Positions 55,105-63,923 of a DNA stretch of 64,000 bases are shown in pieces. A program made the position numbers and the translations under genes. The number at the start of each line of letters is the position of its first letter. Position 1 is the first letter of the stretch. This stretch comes from JABWCQ01 sp964530625 (GTDB taxonomy: Bacteria > Electryoneota > RPQS01): positions 1-64,000 of the forward strand of contig CAZHAK010000010.1 in the NCBI GenBank assembly GCA_964530625.1, read 5' to 3'. Below the pieces are notes generated by a model that saw nothing but the letters and a program-made list of their open reading frames with translations, was not told the origin of the DNA and searched no databases.

Positions 55105-57822
55105 CTATTTGAGCAGGACCATTTTGATCGTTTGTGCGAAACCCGCGCTGGACAGTTTGGCAAAATAGACACCACTGGCAAGACTGACACCGTCGAAACG
55201 AACGCTGTGCGACCCGGGCTGCATAACGTCGTTCACAAGTTCCGTCACGAGCCGGCCTTGAATATCAAACACGTTCAACTGCACCTGCACCGGCGCGTTG
55301 ACTTCAAAACGAATCTCACTAGACGGGTTAAACGGATTCGGGTAGTTGCCGAGTAAACGCATCGACGATGGAACGGCGACAGGCTCCTGATCGCCTACGG
55401 GCAACGCAACACCCCACCACTCCAATATGCGGTCCAGCACAACAGAGTAATGACTTGTGCCGGCCAATCCGCAAGCGGCTTCGAGCGAAAACGCACAGTA
55501 GAGAACTTTGTGATTGCCGTCGAACATCACGGCGCCGGTTCCGCCTACTGTCGTATATTCGAAAGCCGCAACGGAACCGTTTGCCGGAGTGATCTTATCC
55601 GGTCCGATGGTGCCGTTATTGGCACACGCGCCACCCTGCAGTAACAACAAGACATCGCTGAAAGTGGAGTTTGCCGCAACGCCGCGCACCTGACGGTCGC
55701 CGTTATTCTGGTTGCCGTCAGCAGCTGCATGCAAATAGTCCGCGAAGAACGCTTGTTCGGAAATTTCGTTTCTTACGCCATGGCCACTGAGGAACAGATT
55801 GCCACCGTTATTCAAGTAGTTCGTAAGCAGGGATTGCTCTTCGGCAGTTAATGTATTGGAAGTTTCATTTCCACAGACCCAAAACACACCTTGGTACTCC
55901 GCGATTTCCGCAGTTCCAACGGTTCCGTCCAAGCTGTTTGACCACAGATCGGGATATGCGCCCATTTCTTCCAATTCTTCGTAGTAGTAACGCTGAAAAT
56001 CGCCCGCACCGTCGTCGTCCACGACAAGCACACGACCTCGGCCCACTCTCATGGTATAGTTCACGGTGCGGCTAAATCCTTCATCCGTTTCAATGGCGAC
56101 ATCCAGTGTCAGCCAAAACGCATCCGGAACGTTGCCAGCCGCAACATTGACATCCAGGGTGGCAGATTGACCGGCTGAGATACTTCCTATTGAGTGGCTT
56201 CCGTTAGTAACGGTAACTAGAGGATTTGACGAGGTGACATTCAGGTCAATACCAGTTGCTGTCGCCCACCCCGGGGTATTATACACTTCCAATGTCAACG
56301 TGCCGGACTCGTTCGATTCGAGACGTCCGTCATTGTCACCGGTAACATCGGACAAATCGTTGGAAACAATCGTCAGGTTAGGCATCAATAGGCGTGCAGC
56401 ATTTTCGACGTCCACGCGCCCCGCACCAAGCTGTCCAACATAACTGGGATTCAACGCGTCAATATTCTCCGCGGATAGAAGCATCAAGTCGCGTAAAGCA
56501 GTATTGTTAAAGTCAGGCAACAGCGCCCAAAGCAAAGCTGCGGCACCCGCGGCATTCGGGGAAGCCATAGAGGTTCCATCCCACGCCTGATAGCCTCCGC
56601 CGTTCACCGTGCTCATGATCCCTACACCGGGAGCGGAAATGTCCGTCCACGTACCGTAGTTCGAGAAGTTGGCTTTGTGGTCGGTGCTGTTGGTGGCATT
56701 CACTGAAATCACGTCGGCGTAACCGGCGGGATAATGAATGCTGTTGACGTTCTCGTTGCCGCTGGCCGCGAATAAGATCAATCCTGCTTGCCAGGCTGAA
56801 GTGGCGGCTTGCGAAGCCGCTTGGGAAAATCCGGGACCGCCGTAGGACATGTTGATAATGTCGGCGCCGTTGGCGACGGCATAATACGTACCGGGAATCG
56901 TAGCCGACTGCGGCATGTAGCCTTGTCCGTCGGAAGCGCGGTAACCGCAGCGTAGCGCCATCAGTTTGCCAACCCATGAGAATCCGGCGACACCGATTCC
57001 ATTATTGCCTTCTGCAACCATGATTCCGGCGACGTGTGTACCATGCGGCTCCAAACCGTACATATCGTTGTCCTGTTGGCTGTCACAGTCTTCACCGCCC
57101 GCACAACCGCCGATAGATTGGATGAAGTCCCAGCCCAGGAAGTCGTCAAGGTAACCATTGGCATCATCGTCAAAACCGTTTAGGTCAAAAATGTCACCGG
57201 GGTAGTCAGGGTTTGTGAACGGAAGTTGATTGCCGTCCAGGTCCTCGCCCGGATTCACCCAGAGGATGTTCTGGAGGTCAGGATGACGCCAATCCACGCC
57301 CGTGTCAAGGCCCGCGCAGATGATATCAGAACTTCCAGTCGTCAAGTCCCAGACCGCGGGCGCACCCATGATGGTTTTGTCATATTGAGTGGCAAATTGG
57401 TTATCATTCGGCGTACGAAATGTTCTCAGCAAAGCGTCCGGCTCTGCATATAGTACATACGACGATGCAAGCAACGACCCCAGGAAACTCATCACCGGGT
57501 ATTCGGGGCGAAACGTCAGAATATACATGCGATAGGCGTCCGGACTGGCCGTGGGCACTCTCTTCAGGATGGCATCCGGAACCAGCCGTTCCATCGTGCT
57601 ACACTCAAACTCCATGAAAATATCATCAAGTTCCGCGATTCCACATTCAACCACTCCGGCTTCGCTGACAACCGGCGTTAAACCTTCTGCCGCTTCCGTA
57701 AATACTACGATGGCGCGGCCGCTCAGATAGTCAACCCCTTGCCACTGTTCCAGTGAGCTGGCTGTCACTGCCAATGTGATCCCCAGAACCATAGCTATGA
57801 ACCAAACGAGTTTCAGCTTCAT
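55105..57822 (-). CDS. Secreted subtilase (S8) with amidotransferase-like module and PNPFNP tail
   Basis: 905 residues with a signal peptide (KLKLVWFIAMVLGITLAVTA). The propeptide is followed by an S8 domain with a standard triad: D173 (GLDTGVDWRHPDL), H260 (PHGTHVAGIMV) and S418 (DGTSMASP). The Asp-rich loop FDDDANGYLDDFLGWDF is calcium-site-like. A CARDB/Ig-like domain (~480-590) precedes a glutamine-amidotransferase-like module (~595-815) containing VFWVCGNETSNTLTAEE. The C-terminus begins LGNYPNPFNPSSEIRFEV and ends in a beta-sandwich of the T9SS type-A/FlgD kind. GGAG precedes the ATG. It is probably cotranscribed with its paralog 59 bp downstream; no terminator separates them. Confidence 0.94.
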   Translation of the reverse strand: MKLKLVWFIAMVLGITLAVTASSLEQWQGVDYLSGRAIVVFTEAAEGLTPVVSEAGVVECGIAELDDIFMEFECSTMERLVPDAILKRVPTASPDAYRMYILTFRPEYPVMSFLGSLLASSYVLYAEPDALLRTFRTPNDNQFATQYDKTIMGAPAVWDLTTGSSDIICAGLDTGVDWRHPDLQNILWVNPGEDLDGNQLPFTNPDYPGDIFDLNGFDDDANGYLDDFLGWDFIQSIGGCAGGEDCDSQQDNDMYGLEPHGTHVAGIMVAEGNNGIGVAGFSWVGKLMALRCGYRASDGQGYMPQSATIPGTYYAVANGADIINMSYGGPGFSQAASQAATSAWQAGLILFAASGNENVNSIHYPAGYADVISVNATNSTDHKANFSNYGTWTDISAPGVGIMSTVNGGGYQAWDGTSMASPNAAGAAALLWALLPDFNNTALRDLMLLSAENIDALNPSYVGQLGAGRVDVENAARLLMPNLTIVSNDLSDVTGDNDGRLESNESGTLTLEVYNTPGWATATGIDLNVTSSNPLVTVTNGSHSIGSISAGQSATLDVNVAAGNVPDAFWLTLDVAIETDEGFSRTVNYTMRVGRGRVLVVDDDGAGDFQRYYYEELEEMGAYPDLWSNSLDGTVGTAEIAEYQGVFWVCGNETSNTLTAEEQSLLTNYLNNGGNLFLSGHGVRNEISEQAFFADYLHAAADGNQNNGDRQVRGVAANSTFSDVLLLLQGGACANNGTIGPDKITPANGSVAAFEYTTVGGTGAVMFDGNHKVLYCAFSLEAACGLAGTSHYSVVLDRILEWWGVALPVGDQEPVAVPSSMRLLGNYPNPFNPSSEIRFEVNAPVQVQLNVFDIQGRLVTELVNDVMQPGSHSVRFDGVSLASGVYFAKLSSAGFAQTIKMVLLK

Positions 57823-58011
57823 CCACTACACTCCAATTTTTAGGGCCCAAAACAAACATTCCCGGCTAAAGACCCTGTCATCCGGGAATCGAGACAAACT
57901 CTCGTTAATCTTTCAACATAAAAGCTAAACATACTGTGCAAGAAAGTCAATTTTTTCATTAACTTTTTGCATAACCTAGGCCATCCGGATTTGATATGTT
58001 AAAGATATAAA
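57823..58011. other. Leader and promoter region of the tandem subtilase genes
   Basis: No ORF of note. The minus strand shows a candidate promoter at 57922-57950 and an 8-bp perfect inverted repeat (ATTCCCGG at 57858-57865, CCGGGAAT at 57882-57889) in what would be the 5' leader. No known riboswitch core was recognised. Confidence 0.4.
57922..57950 (-). promoter_or_regulatory. Candidate promoter for the tandem subtilase genes
   Basis: On the minus strand TTGACT, 17 bp, TAGCTT; the -10 match is weak. It would give a leader of about 90 nt containing the 57858-57889 hairpin. Confidence 0.35.
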
Positions 58012-58045
58012 AAACAAAAGAAAAGCCCTCTTACAAGGACTTTTC
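58012..58045 (-). terminator. Intrinsic terminator after the pilus secretin gene
   Basis: On the minus strand GAAAAGTCC, loop TTGTAAGA, GGGCTTTTC (one T-G pair) is followed by a T-rich run TTTTG-TTTTTT. It lies 77 bp after the secretin stop and ends the pilus operon. Confidence 0.75.
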
Positions 58046-58121
58046 TCAGCGCAAATCATGCGTAGTTTCGTGCAAATCTGTAGCTTGGCCTCAGAGGAAG
58101 CACATTTGCTTGCGACGCAAA

Positions 58122-59348
58122 CTACTTTGTGGCAATGTCAGCGGGAATCACTCGGGGTGTCACAAAGACGAGAATTTCCGACTTATCAGAGGTCTGGACT
58201 TCGTATTCAAACAGACGGCCAAACAGCGGGATTGCGTGCAACATCGGAACCCGTCGGTTGAATGTGCCTTCCTTTGAGCGAATGACACCGCCAATAACGA
58301 CTGTTTCACCATCCTTGACCAACAGTGTTGTCATTACTTCAGATGTCAGAATGATTATACCACCCGCGACCGTCGCTTCACCCGAAAGATCTGCGACCTC
58401 AGGATTCAGAGTCATCAGGACTTCATTATTCGGATTGATATGCGGCGTAACGCTGAGTTTCACGGCGACATCATAAAATTCCGTAACGATATTCCCCGAT
58501 TGATCAAGACGGTTGATGGGAATCCGTTTGCCGGAGGTGATGGTAGCGGATTCATTATCATTGATCAACACCGAGGGCTGAGACAGGACTTCGGCGGCGT
58601 TGTCCTCTTCCAACGCGCTCAGCGTTGCATTGAGGTTAATACCGTTCTGCAGTTTCCCGAACGTGAAAGACCCCGTCGGATTGCTCACGCCCAGATCAAC
58701 CTCAGCGCCCGCTTTGGTGTTTGCGGTCGGATTTTCCAGATTGCCAAAGCCCCAGTTCACACCCAGCTCACGGCTGCGGGCGGCATCGACCTGAATAATC
58801 TTTGCTTCCACCAAGACCTGCGCCGTCGGCTGATCCAGTTGATCAACGATCGTATTCATGGTGGAGATCACCGTCGGAATATCCGTGATAATCAACGTGT
58901 TTGCGCGAGTGTCAGACTCTATCTTGCCGCGCTCCGTTAAGAGCTTTGTCAAAGTCTTTTTCAGCGTTTCGGCGCGCGCGTACTTGATTTTGTAGACACT
59001 GGTGATGAGTGCTTCGAGAAGCGCTGCATTGGCAATATCTTTGTGGGTCGTGACACGAATCACACCGTTTTCTTCAACCGCCACAAAATCGTTGATGCTC
59101 AAGACGTTGTCGAGTGCTTCACGCCACGGAACATTGTTCAGCAGCACGGTTACCGGGCCGGTCACCTCTGATCCCGCCACGATATTCGTGCCCGCAAACT
59201 CGGCGATGCTTCGCAGCACGGTACGAATGTCCGCCTGTTCGACGTTCATAGAGATACGGCGTTCATATCCCGTGTCTTTTGACTGCGCCAGTACCGGTGA
59301 GCAAACCAGCAATGACAACATAAGTGTTAAAATCCAATTCCGCTGCAT
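58122..59348 (-). CDS. pilQ: Type IV pilus secretin, PilQ-like
   Basis: 408 residues, shorter than proteobacterial PilQ because the N-terminal AMIN domains are absent. A signal peptide (RNWILTLMLSLLVCSPVLAQ) leads to an STN/secretin short domain (~32-100, ISMNVEQADIRTVLRSIAEFAG), an N-domain (~110-175, YKIKYARAETLKKTLTKLL) and the secretin pore domain (VLVEAKIIQVDAARSRELGVNWG ... VVIGGVIRSKE ... LFGRLFEY..ILVFVTPRVI). Secretins form the outer-membrane channel for the pilus. It is the last gene of a PilM/N-lipoprotein-O-P-Q array, which favours PilQ over a type II secretion GspD. Confidence 0.93.
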   Translation of the reverse strand: MQRNWILTLMLSLLVCSPVLAQSKDTGYERRISMNVEQADIRTVLRSIAEFAGTNIVAGSEVTGPVTVLLNNVPWREALDNVLSINDFVAVEENGVIRVTTHKDIANAALLEALITSVYKIKYARAETLKKTLTKLLTERGKIESDTRANTLIITDIPTVISTMNTIVDQLDQPTAQVLVEAKIIQVDAARSRELGVNWGFGNLENPTANTKAGAEVDLGVSNPTGSFTFGKLQNGINLNATLSALEEDNAAEVLSQPSVLINDNESATITSGKRIPINRLDQSGNIVTEFYDVAVKLSVTPHINPNNEVLMTLNPEVADLSGEATVAGGIIILTSEVMTTLLVKDGETVVIGGVIRSKEGTFNRRVPMLHAIPLFGRLFEYEVQTSDKSEILVFVTPRVIPADIATK

Positions 59349-59391
59349 GATTGCACCTTCCGCATGTTTGCCGGAGCGGACTCCGTATTAA

Positions 59392-59961
59392 TTATCCTTG
59401 AACTTTCAGCGTAATTCGGGCATAATCGCCGAATTCACTCACCTCAAAAACCGCTTCCGTTTGACCGACGTAAAGTACTTTGCCGCTATACACGGCGTCA
59501 CCCTCTCGCAGGAAGAAGCTCTTGCCTTCTTTATCACGAACCATCGCGAGATATTTACCGTCGGACCAAACGACGCCGGTGAGCACGGCCTCCTCCATTC
59601 TTAGCAGGTCCGTCTTTATCTCGCCTTCTTTTCTCTCGTCGCTAACCAAGGCTCTGAACGGGTCGCGATTTCCTGATGCGTTGTAATGAACGGGCTCATG
59701 TCGCTTGAACACTTTAGTTTCAAGCTTCACGCGGCGCGTCCCACCATTACTTTCGGTTTCCAACTCAGTCGGCAGCACATTCAGCGAGTCAAGACCCGCA
59801 ACTCCTGTATTCAAGGTTTCGCCCTCGCGATCTAGAACATCGGGCATGGGAGCCGGGGTTTCACTTGGCGCGAGTTTCTTGCGCTTTACAGGATTATCGC
59901 TATCTGCGAATCCGGTGTGTGCGGCAAGCAAGAGCGCAAGCAATAGAAGTATTGATTTCAT
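59392..59961 (-). CDS. PilP-like pilus assembly protein
   Basis: 189 residues with an N-terminal signal-like segment (KSILLLLALLLAAHTGFA) lacking a lipobox, unlike classical PilP lipoproteins. A proline-rich linker leads to a C-terminal PilP/GspC-HR-like beta domain (~100-188): GNRDPFRALV, LTGVVWSDGKYLAMVRDKEGK and FFLREGDAVYSGKVLYVG. PilP links the PilN/PilO inner-membrane complex to the secretin. Sequence match is modest; position between pilO and pilQ supports it. Confidence 0.82.
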   Translation of the reverse strand: MKSILLLLALLLAAHTGFADSDNPVKRKKLAPSETPAPMPDVLDREGETLNTGVAGLDSLNVLPTELETESNGGTRRVKLETKVFKRHEPVHYNASGNRDPFRALVSDERKEGEIKTDLLRMEEAVLTGVVWSDGKYLAMVRDKEGKSFFLREGDAVYSGKVLYVGQTEAVFEVSEFGDYARITLKVQG

Positions 59962-59976
59962 AGTTTTACGTCCAGT

Positions 59977-60597
59977 CTATTTGCGGCGCTTGAGCTTCTT
60001 GTCGTCTTCCGGTTCCTTGACTTCCACTGGTGAGCCAAGTTCCTTAAAGACGTATATGGTCGCCAAGAATTCTGCTTCCACGGTATTGGGACTGCGGCCC
60101 TTGTTAGGCTTGTATGCCTGCAACCTCATGTTGCGAACATTGACGATCCGCTCAAGGCCCGCGATACTCGAAACAAATCTTCCAAGGTCATGATATTGAG
60201 ACAATGTCCGAATTTGGATGGGATGTTCCCAGTAGTATGGCTGTTCAACGGGTTCCATGGGACGAAACAGCAGGAAGTTGACATTTCGCTTGCTGCCTTC
60301 TTCTGAAATACTCTTCAGGAGCGCATCCATTTCCTGCTCAGTCGGCAGCAACTGAATTGCGACATCCCAGCTCTCCATCAAGCGGGCATAGTCTTCTTGA
60401 ACCGTCTGGTAATGTGCGGCAACTCGTTTTCCCTTGGCCAGAGTCTCCTGCTCTTCAGAGATATTTTTTTCGAGCAGCGCCGCTTTGTCCTGCCTAGGCA
60501 GATACATGAAATTCGCGTAGGCGTATACCGCACCAAACAGCAGAAAGATGACGATCAGCGTCTTCTGTGTGCTAGGGCTGCGAAGATTGATTGACAT
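59977..60597 (-). CDS. pilO: Type IV pilus inner-membrane protein PilO
   Basis: 206 residues. One N-terminal membrane helix (~12-31, TLIVIFLLFGAVYAYANFMY), a coiled coil (LEKNISEEQETLAKGKRVAA), then a ferredoxin-like domain with QLLPTEQEMDALLKSISEEG and PIQIRTLSQYHDLGRFVSSIAGLERIV, all typical of PilO. PilO pairs with PilN in the alignment complex. It lies 15 bp before the PilP-like gene and 8 bp after the lipoprotein gene. Confidence 0.92.
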   Translation of the reverse strand: MSINLRSPSTQKTLIVIFLLFGAVYAYANFMYLPRQDKAALLEKNISEEQETLAKGKRVAAHYQTVQEDYARLMESWDVAIQLLPTEQEMDALLKSISEEGSKRNVNFLLFRPMEPVEQPYYWEHPIQIRTLSQYHDLGRFVSSIAGLERIVNVRNMRLQAYKPNKGRSPNTVEAEFLATIYVFKELGSPVEVKEPEDDKKLKRRK

Positions 60598-60605
60598 ATC
60601 CGCCT

Positions 60606-61013
60606 CTAATTAGTCAGATACCGCGGGGGCATCGAAAAATCCGACCCGGGCGACAACGTTATCCCGCCCGTCGCGGCTCCGACTGGCAAGTCGTCGTAGA
60701 AGTATTGAATTTGGAAATCGGCGACATAGGTATATTCGCCCGTCTCCGGATTCGACCCCAGAAACATGTACCCTTCGAAGAACCCGTTTTCGTCTGTTTC
60801 AAACCAGCGATCGGGTCCGAGATACGGAGTTTCGGAATCAATGTCGCTTTCGATAATGATCCTGACTCCCGGGACTCCTGTCTGATCGCCACGCGCCTGA
60901 TAGACATAGCCGTACACTCTTGCCGAGCTATTGTCCTCGTCGATGTCTTTTTCACAAGATACCGACAAGCCGGCGGCGATAATCATTATGCTCACCCAAA
61001 ATACGTTCCGCAT
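60606..61013 (-). CDS. Lipoprotein inserted in the pilus operon
   Basis: 135 residues from the ATG at 61013, which has a perfect AGGAGG 4-5 nt upstream; the frame extends upstream to 61040 without a signal. A lipoprotein signal ends LSVSC (Cys20), followed by an acidic stretch (EKDIDEDNSS). The body is a small beta-sandwich of the carboxypeptidase-regulatory/transthyretin type (VYGYVYQARGDQTGVPGVRI..., then WFETDENGFFEGYMFLG). It sits between the PilM-PilN fusion and pilO, where a separate pilN normally lies. A pilus-assembly role is inferred from position only; no homologue is recognised. Confidence 0.75.
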   Translation of the reverse strand: MRNVFWVSIMIIAAGLSVSCEKDIDEDNSSARVYGYVYQARGDQTGVPGVRIIIESDIDSETPYLGPDRWFETDENGFFEGYMFLGSNPETGEYTYVADFQIQYFYDDLPVGAATGGITLSPGSDFSMPPRYLTN

Positions 61014-61041
61014 GGAACCTCCTGCCGTGTCTATGTACACT

Positions 61042-62763
61042 TTAATGTTTGCCTGACTCTTTTTTCATCTCATCGAGGGCTTTGTTCTTTTCCTTGACGG
61101 CCTCAGCGCCCTTCTTCAGCAAGTTTTCTTTCCGCACTTTCATCGTCTGCATTTCTACTTCAGGAATCGCCACCTGCAAAGTGAAGTCAGTGACTTCAGT
61201 ATCTGCAATCTTGTTAATCTGCGTGACGAGGAGATCCACGGCTTTAACCCGCTCTTCTTTTAACAATGCCGTCATGAATTCAGCGACTTTTGTGTTGGAA
61301 CTGGTAACCCCGGAAACATGAATGCCAGCGCCATTCGGTGTCGAAGCTTCTTTGACCTCGGTCAGCCACGTCAAGGATGGCATTCTGCTGGCGAGCATTT
61401 CCAGAACTTCGACGCGGGCGAACCGATTCCTATCCAGCTCACGAATGACATCAATTCGCGCGGATACGTCTGCTCGCTTCACAGTCAAGTCCTCGACGAT
61501 CGCAATCTTGTCGCGATACAAGTCGGTTTCGGTTCGAATTGCTGCGAGACGTGCTTCCAGCGCGTTTAGTCGGTTCTGCTGACTTAGATGAATAATGGCA
61601 GAACCCAGGAGCACAGCAGAGACTGCCATAATGGGAACAATCGTTTTCGCACCGAGGTAGTTTGCGCGCCTCGCCTCCGGGCGGTCTTCTCGATAGATGA
61701 GATTGAAGCCCGGATGATCGCCACCCATTGCGCGCAAGGCCAAACCGATAGAGCACGAATATCCCGCTGCGTCGCCACCCTCAGGAACCGTGACGTTCTT
61801 TCCCGGAGCTCCCATCTTTCGAAAGGGATTGACAACATCAACGCTGACACCGAAGCGCTGCCGCATTGCCGGTTGTAAGAACGGCAACTCAGCGCCGCCT
61901 CCGCACAACAATACTTTCGAAATCGGCTTTTCCGCGAGCACTCCAAGGAATTCAGGGAAGCTGCGCTCGATTTGCTCCGCCATCCGCTCACTCACAGAAC
62001 GCGCCACGGCGTCCAGTGCATCTTGTTCTTCTTGCGGAGGAGCTGTGTTGTTTAACAGAGCGATGGCCTTTTCAAATCCGAATCCACAGCGCCGGATCAA
62101 GCCCTCTACATAGGCCTTGCCGCCGATAGGCACACTTCGGCTCGCCTCAAACTGTGACATATCATAGAGCATCACTTCCGTGGTTTGAAAGCCGACGTGA
62201 AGCACGCAGACGATGCCTTCTTCGTCAAGGTAACCCGCTTCGGTCAGCGCAGCTTGAACGGCGAACGGTGCTGCCTCGAGAAGTTTCGGTTTCATACCGA
62301 CCCAATGCAGTGGTTCCATACTGTCAAAGACCACATCATTCTTTGCCGCAACCAGCAGGACATCCATACGGCCCCCGTCTACATCCTGTTGTTGGCGCGC
62401 ATAGTCTAAAGAAACTTGGTCGATATTGAAAGGCAAATTGGAATCTGCTTCGTACTCGATAGCACCGCGCAGCTCTTCGTCCGACATATCATCGGTCGTA
62501 ATCGTCTTGATCATGAGCTGGCGACCACCCACCGACAACGCGACTTCCTTGCCCTTGAGTTTGTGCTCTTTGACAAGTTGTGACAAAACTTCGGTGACAG
62601 CAGGGCCGTCCATCAAAGTACCGTCCACGATGGAGTCCTGCGGAAGATCGACACACGCGAGCTTCTCGACCGCAACGCCTTCACTCGTATTTTTCAGCAT
62701 CGCAAGTCTAACTCTCTTGCTTCCTACGTCGATGCCGATACCAAACTTGCTGCGTTTTGCCAT
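61042..62763 (-). CDS. PilM-PilN fusion protein of the type IV pilus
   Basis: 573 residues. Residues 1-~345 are PilM, an actin-like ATPase related to FtsA: GIGIDVGSKRVRLAML, the SHS2-like insert, and LLCGGGAELPFLQPAM. Residues ~352-573 read as PilN: GFNLIYREDRPEARR matches the PilN N-terminal INLLPYR-type peptide, then one membrane helix (~373-391, TIVPIMAVSAVLLGSAIIHL), a coiled coil (RLNALEARLAAIRTETDLYRD) and a ferredoxin-like domain (~430-540). Normally PilM binds the cytoplasmic tail of PilN; here they are one chain. The C-terminus is lysine/glutamate-rich. No separate pilN is nearby. Confidence 0.9.
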   Translation of the reverse strand: MAKRSKFGIGIDVGSKRVRLAMLKNTSEGVAVEKLACVDLPQDSIVDGTLMDGPAVTEVLSQLVKEHKLKGKEVALSVGGRQLMIKTITTDDMSDEELRGAIEYEADSNLPFNIDQVSLDYARQQQDVDGGRMDVLLVAAKNDVVFDSMEPLHWVGMKPKLLEAAPFAVQAALTEAGYLDEEGIVCVLHVGFQTTEVMLYDMSQFEASRSVPIGGKAYVEGLIRRCGFGFEKAIALLNNTAPPQEEQDALDAVARSVSERMAEQIERSFPEFLGVLAEKPISKVLLCGGGAELPFLQPAMRQRFGVSVDVVNPFRKMGAPGKNVTVPEGGDAAGYSCSIGLALRAMGGDHPGFNLIYREDRPEARRANYLGAKTIVPIMAVSAVLLGSAIIHLSQQNRLNALEARLAAIRTETDLYRDKIAIVEDLTVKRADVSARIDVIRELDRNRFARVEVLEMLASRMPSLTWLTEVKEASTPNGAGIHVSGVTSSNTKVAEFMTALLKEERVKAVDLLVTQINKIADTEVTDFTLQVAIPEVEMQTMKVRKENLLKKGAEAVKEKNKALDEMKKESGKH

Positions 62764-62787
62764 TTCTTGCCTTTGTAGTTCTGTCTG

Positions 62788-63921
62788 TTAACTTGACGAA
62801 GTCGCGCCCGCGGTCATACAGGAGTCAGTTTGAATTGCTGTATAAAGAGAGCGCGGCAACATAACTGTGAACTCAAGTCCGGCCTTCTCGCCCGATCTTG
62901 GAATGACTCCGCCACCCATTGCATCAGCCAACAGGCGGGCGATATTGAAATCAAATGTGCTGCCAAGTGTACCGTTGTCTTGCTTACCCGATTTACTTGC
63001 CTTGCTCATGATCTCATCCACTTGTTCCTGAGGGACAGCACAACCAGTGTCACCGATGATGATTTCCACATACTCGTCGCAATCTCGAATCTCAATATGA
63101 ATCTCGCCAGAATGGGTTATTCGAAGCAACGCGCAGTTGATGAGGCTGCAAACAATTCTCGACACGGTAAGCGGCTGCCCAAAGAAGCTGATCTCACGTT
63201 TAGGCTTCTCAAAGCGAAGCGGAATTTGACGGCGTTCGCTTTCGCTCTTGTAAAAATCAATAGACTCAGACACCGCTTCTACTAAGTCGAACACGCATTC
63301 TTCACTATTGCTCTGACACGTTCCCCTACAGGATAAAATGTTTTCCACATTTCGACCCATTGTGTCGATTTCCTCGGCGATGATCTTGCTGAATCTGTCC
63401 CTGCTTCCAGCTGGCATCGAGTCCAACTTCTGAAGCGAGAAAATATACCCCTTGATTAATCCCATTGACGCGCGAACCGCGTACTCCAGAGTTGCCTGAG
63501 TTTGCTCTTGCGCACTCCATAGCTTTTCCTCGATCGCCGTATCCTCGCTGATATCGCGTGCGACTCCGACAATGGTAGAAGGCGAATTGTCGGCGACAAT
63601 GGGAGACTCGACAACGCTGTAGACCTTCAGCTCTCCTTTGGCGGTCTTGAACTTGCGAATAAATCGTTCACTTTTCTTGTGCGCGAGTTCCGTGTGCCAC
63701 GTACGCAGTGCAATGGAGCGTTCATCTTCGACGATTGACGCAAGTAACGAGACGTGGCCCGTTTGGGATTTCGTCAACCCGAGTTCGGACCAAAGGCGGT
63801 CGTTGCCAGTCTTGACAATTCCAGCCTTATCAATGATGTACATGACATCTTTGGCAGACGCGCATACAGCCTCTCCCAGTGCAGTAACATCTGTCATCAT
63901 CGTTTCAGTGTGGTTGCTCAT
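62788..63921 (-). CDS. PAS-domain sensor with degenerate histidine kinase
   Basis: 377 residues, no membrane segment. Residues ~18-125 form a PAS domain. A HisKA-like helix follows, but aligning on RASMGLIKGY puts Y147 where the phosphoacceptor His should be. The C-terminal HATPase-like domain keeps N-box traces (LINCALLRITHSG) and a G1-like DTGCAVP with Ala for the second Gly, and the G2 region is poorly conserved. Kinase activity is therefore doubtful; it may act as a phosphatase, scaffold or ligand sensor. It lies 24 bp upstream of the PilM-PilN fusion and starts 2 bp after the stop of a response-regulator gene at the window edge. Confidence 0.8.
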   Translation of the reverse strand: MSNHTETMMTDVTALGEAVCASAKDVMYIIDKAGIVKTGNDRLWSELGLTKSQTGHVSLLASIVEDERSIALRTWHTELAHKKSERFIRKFKTAKGELKVYSVVESPIVADNSPSTIVGVARDISEDTAIEEKLWSAQEQTQATLEYAVRASMGLIKGYIFSLQKLDSMPAGSRDRFSKIIAEEIDTMGRNVENILSCRGTCQSNSEECVFDLVEAVSESIDFYKSESERRQIPLRFEKPKREISFFGQPLTVSRIVCSLINCALLRITHSGEIHIEIRDCDEYVEIIIGDTGCAVPQEQVDEIMSKASKSGKQDNGTLGSTFDFNIARLLADAMGGGVIPRSGEKAGLEFTVMLPRSLYTAIQTDSCMTAGATSSS

Positions 63922-63923
63922 TC

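Noticed and set aside
57858..57889. Leader hairpin of the tandem subtilases as a riboswitch
   Set aside because: Only a single 8-bp stem is visible, with no conserved aptamer core that I recognise.
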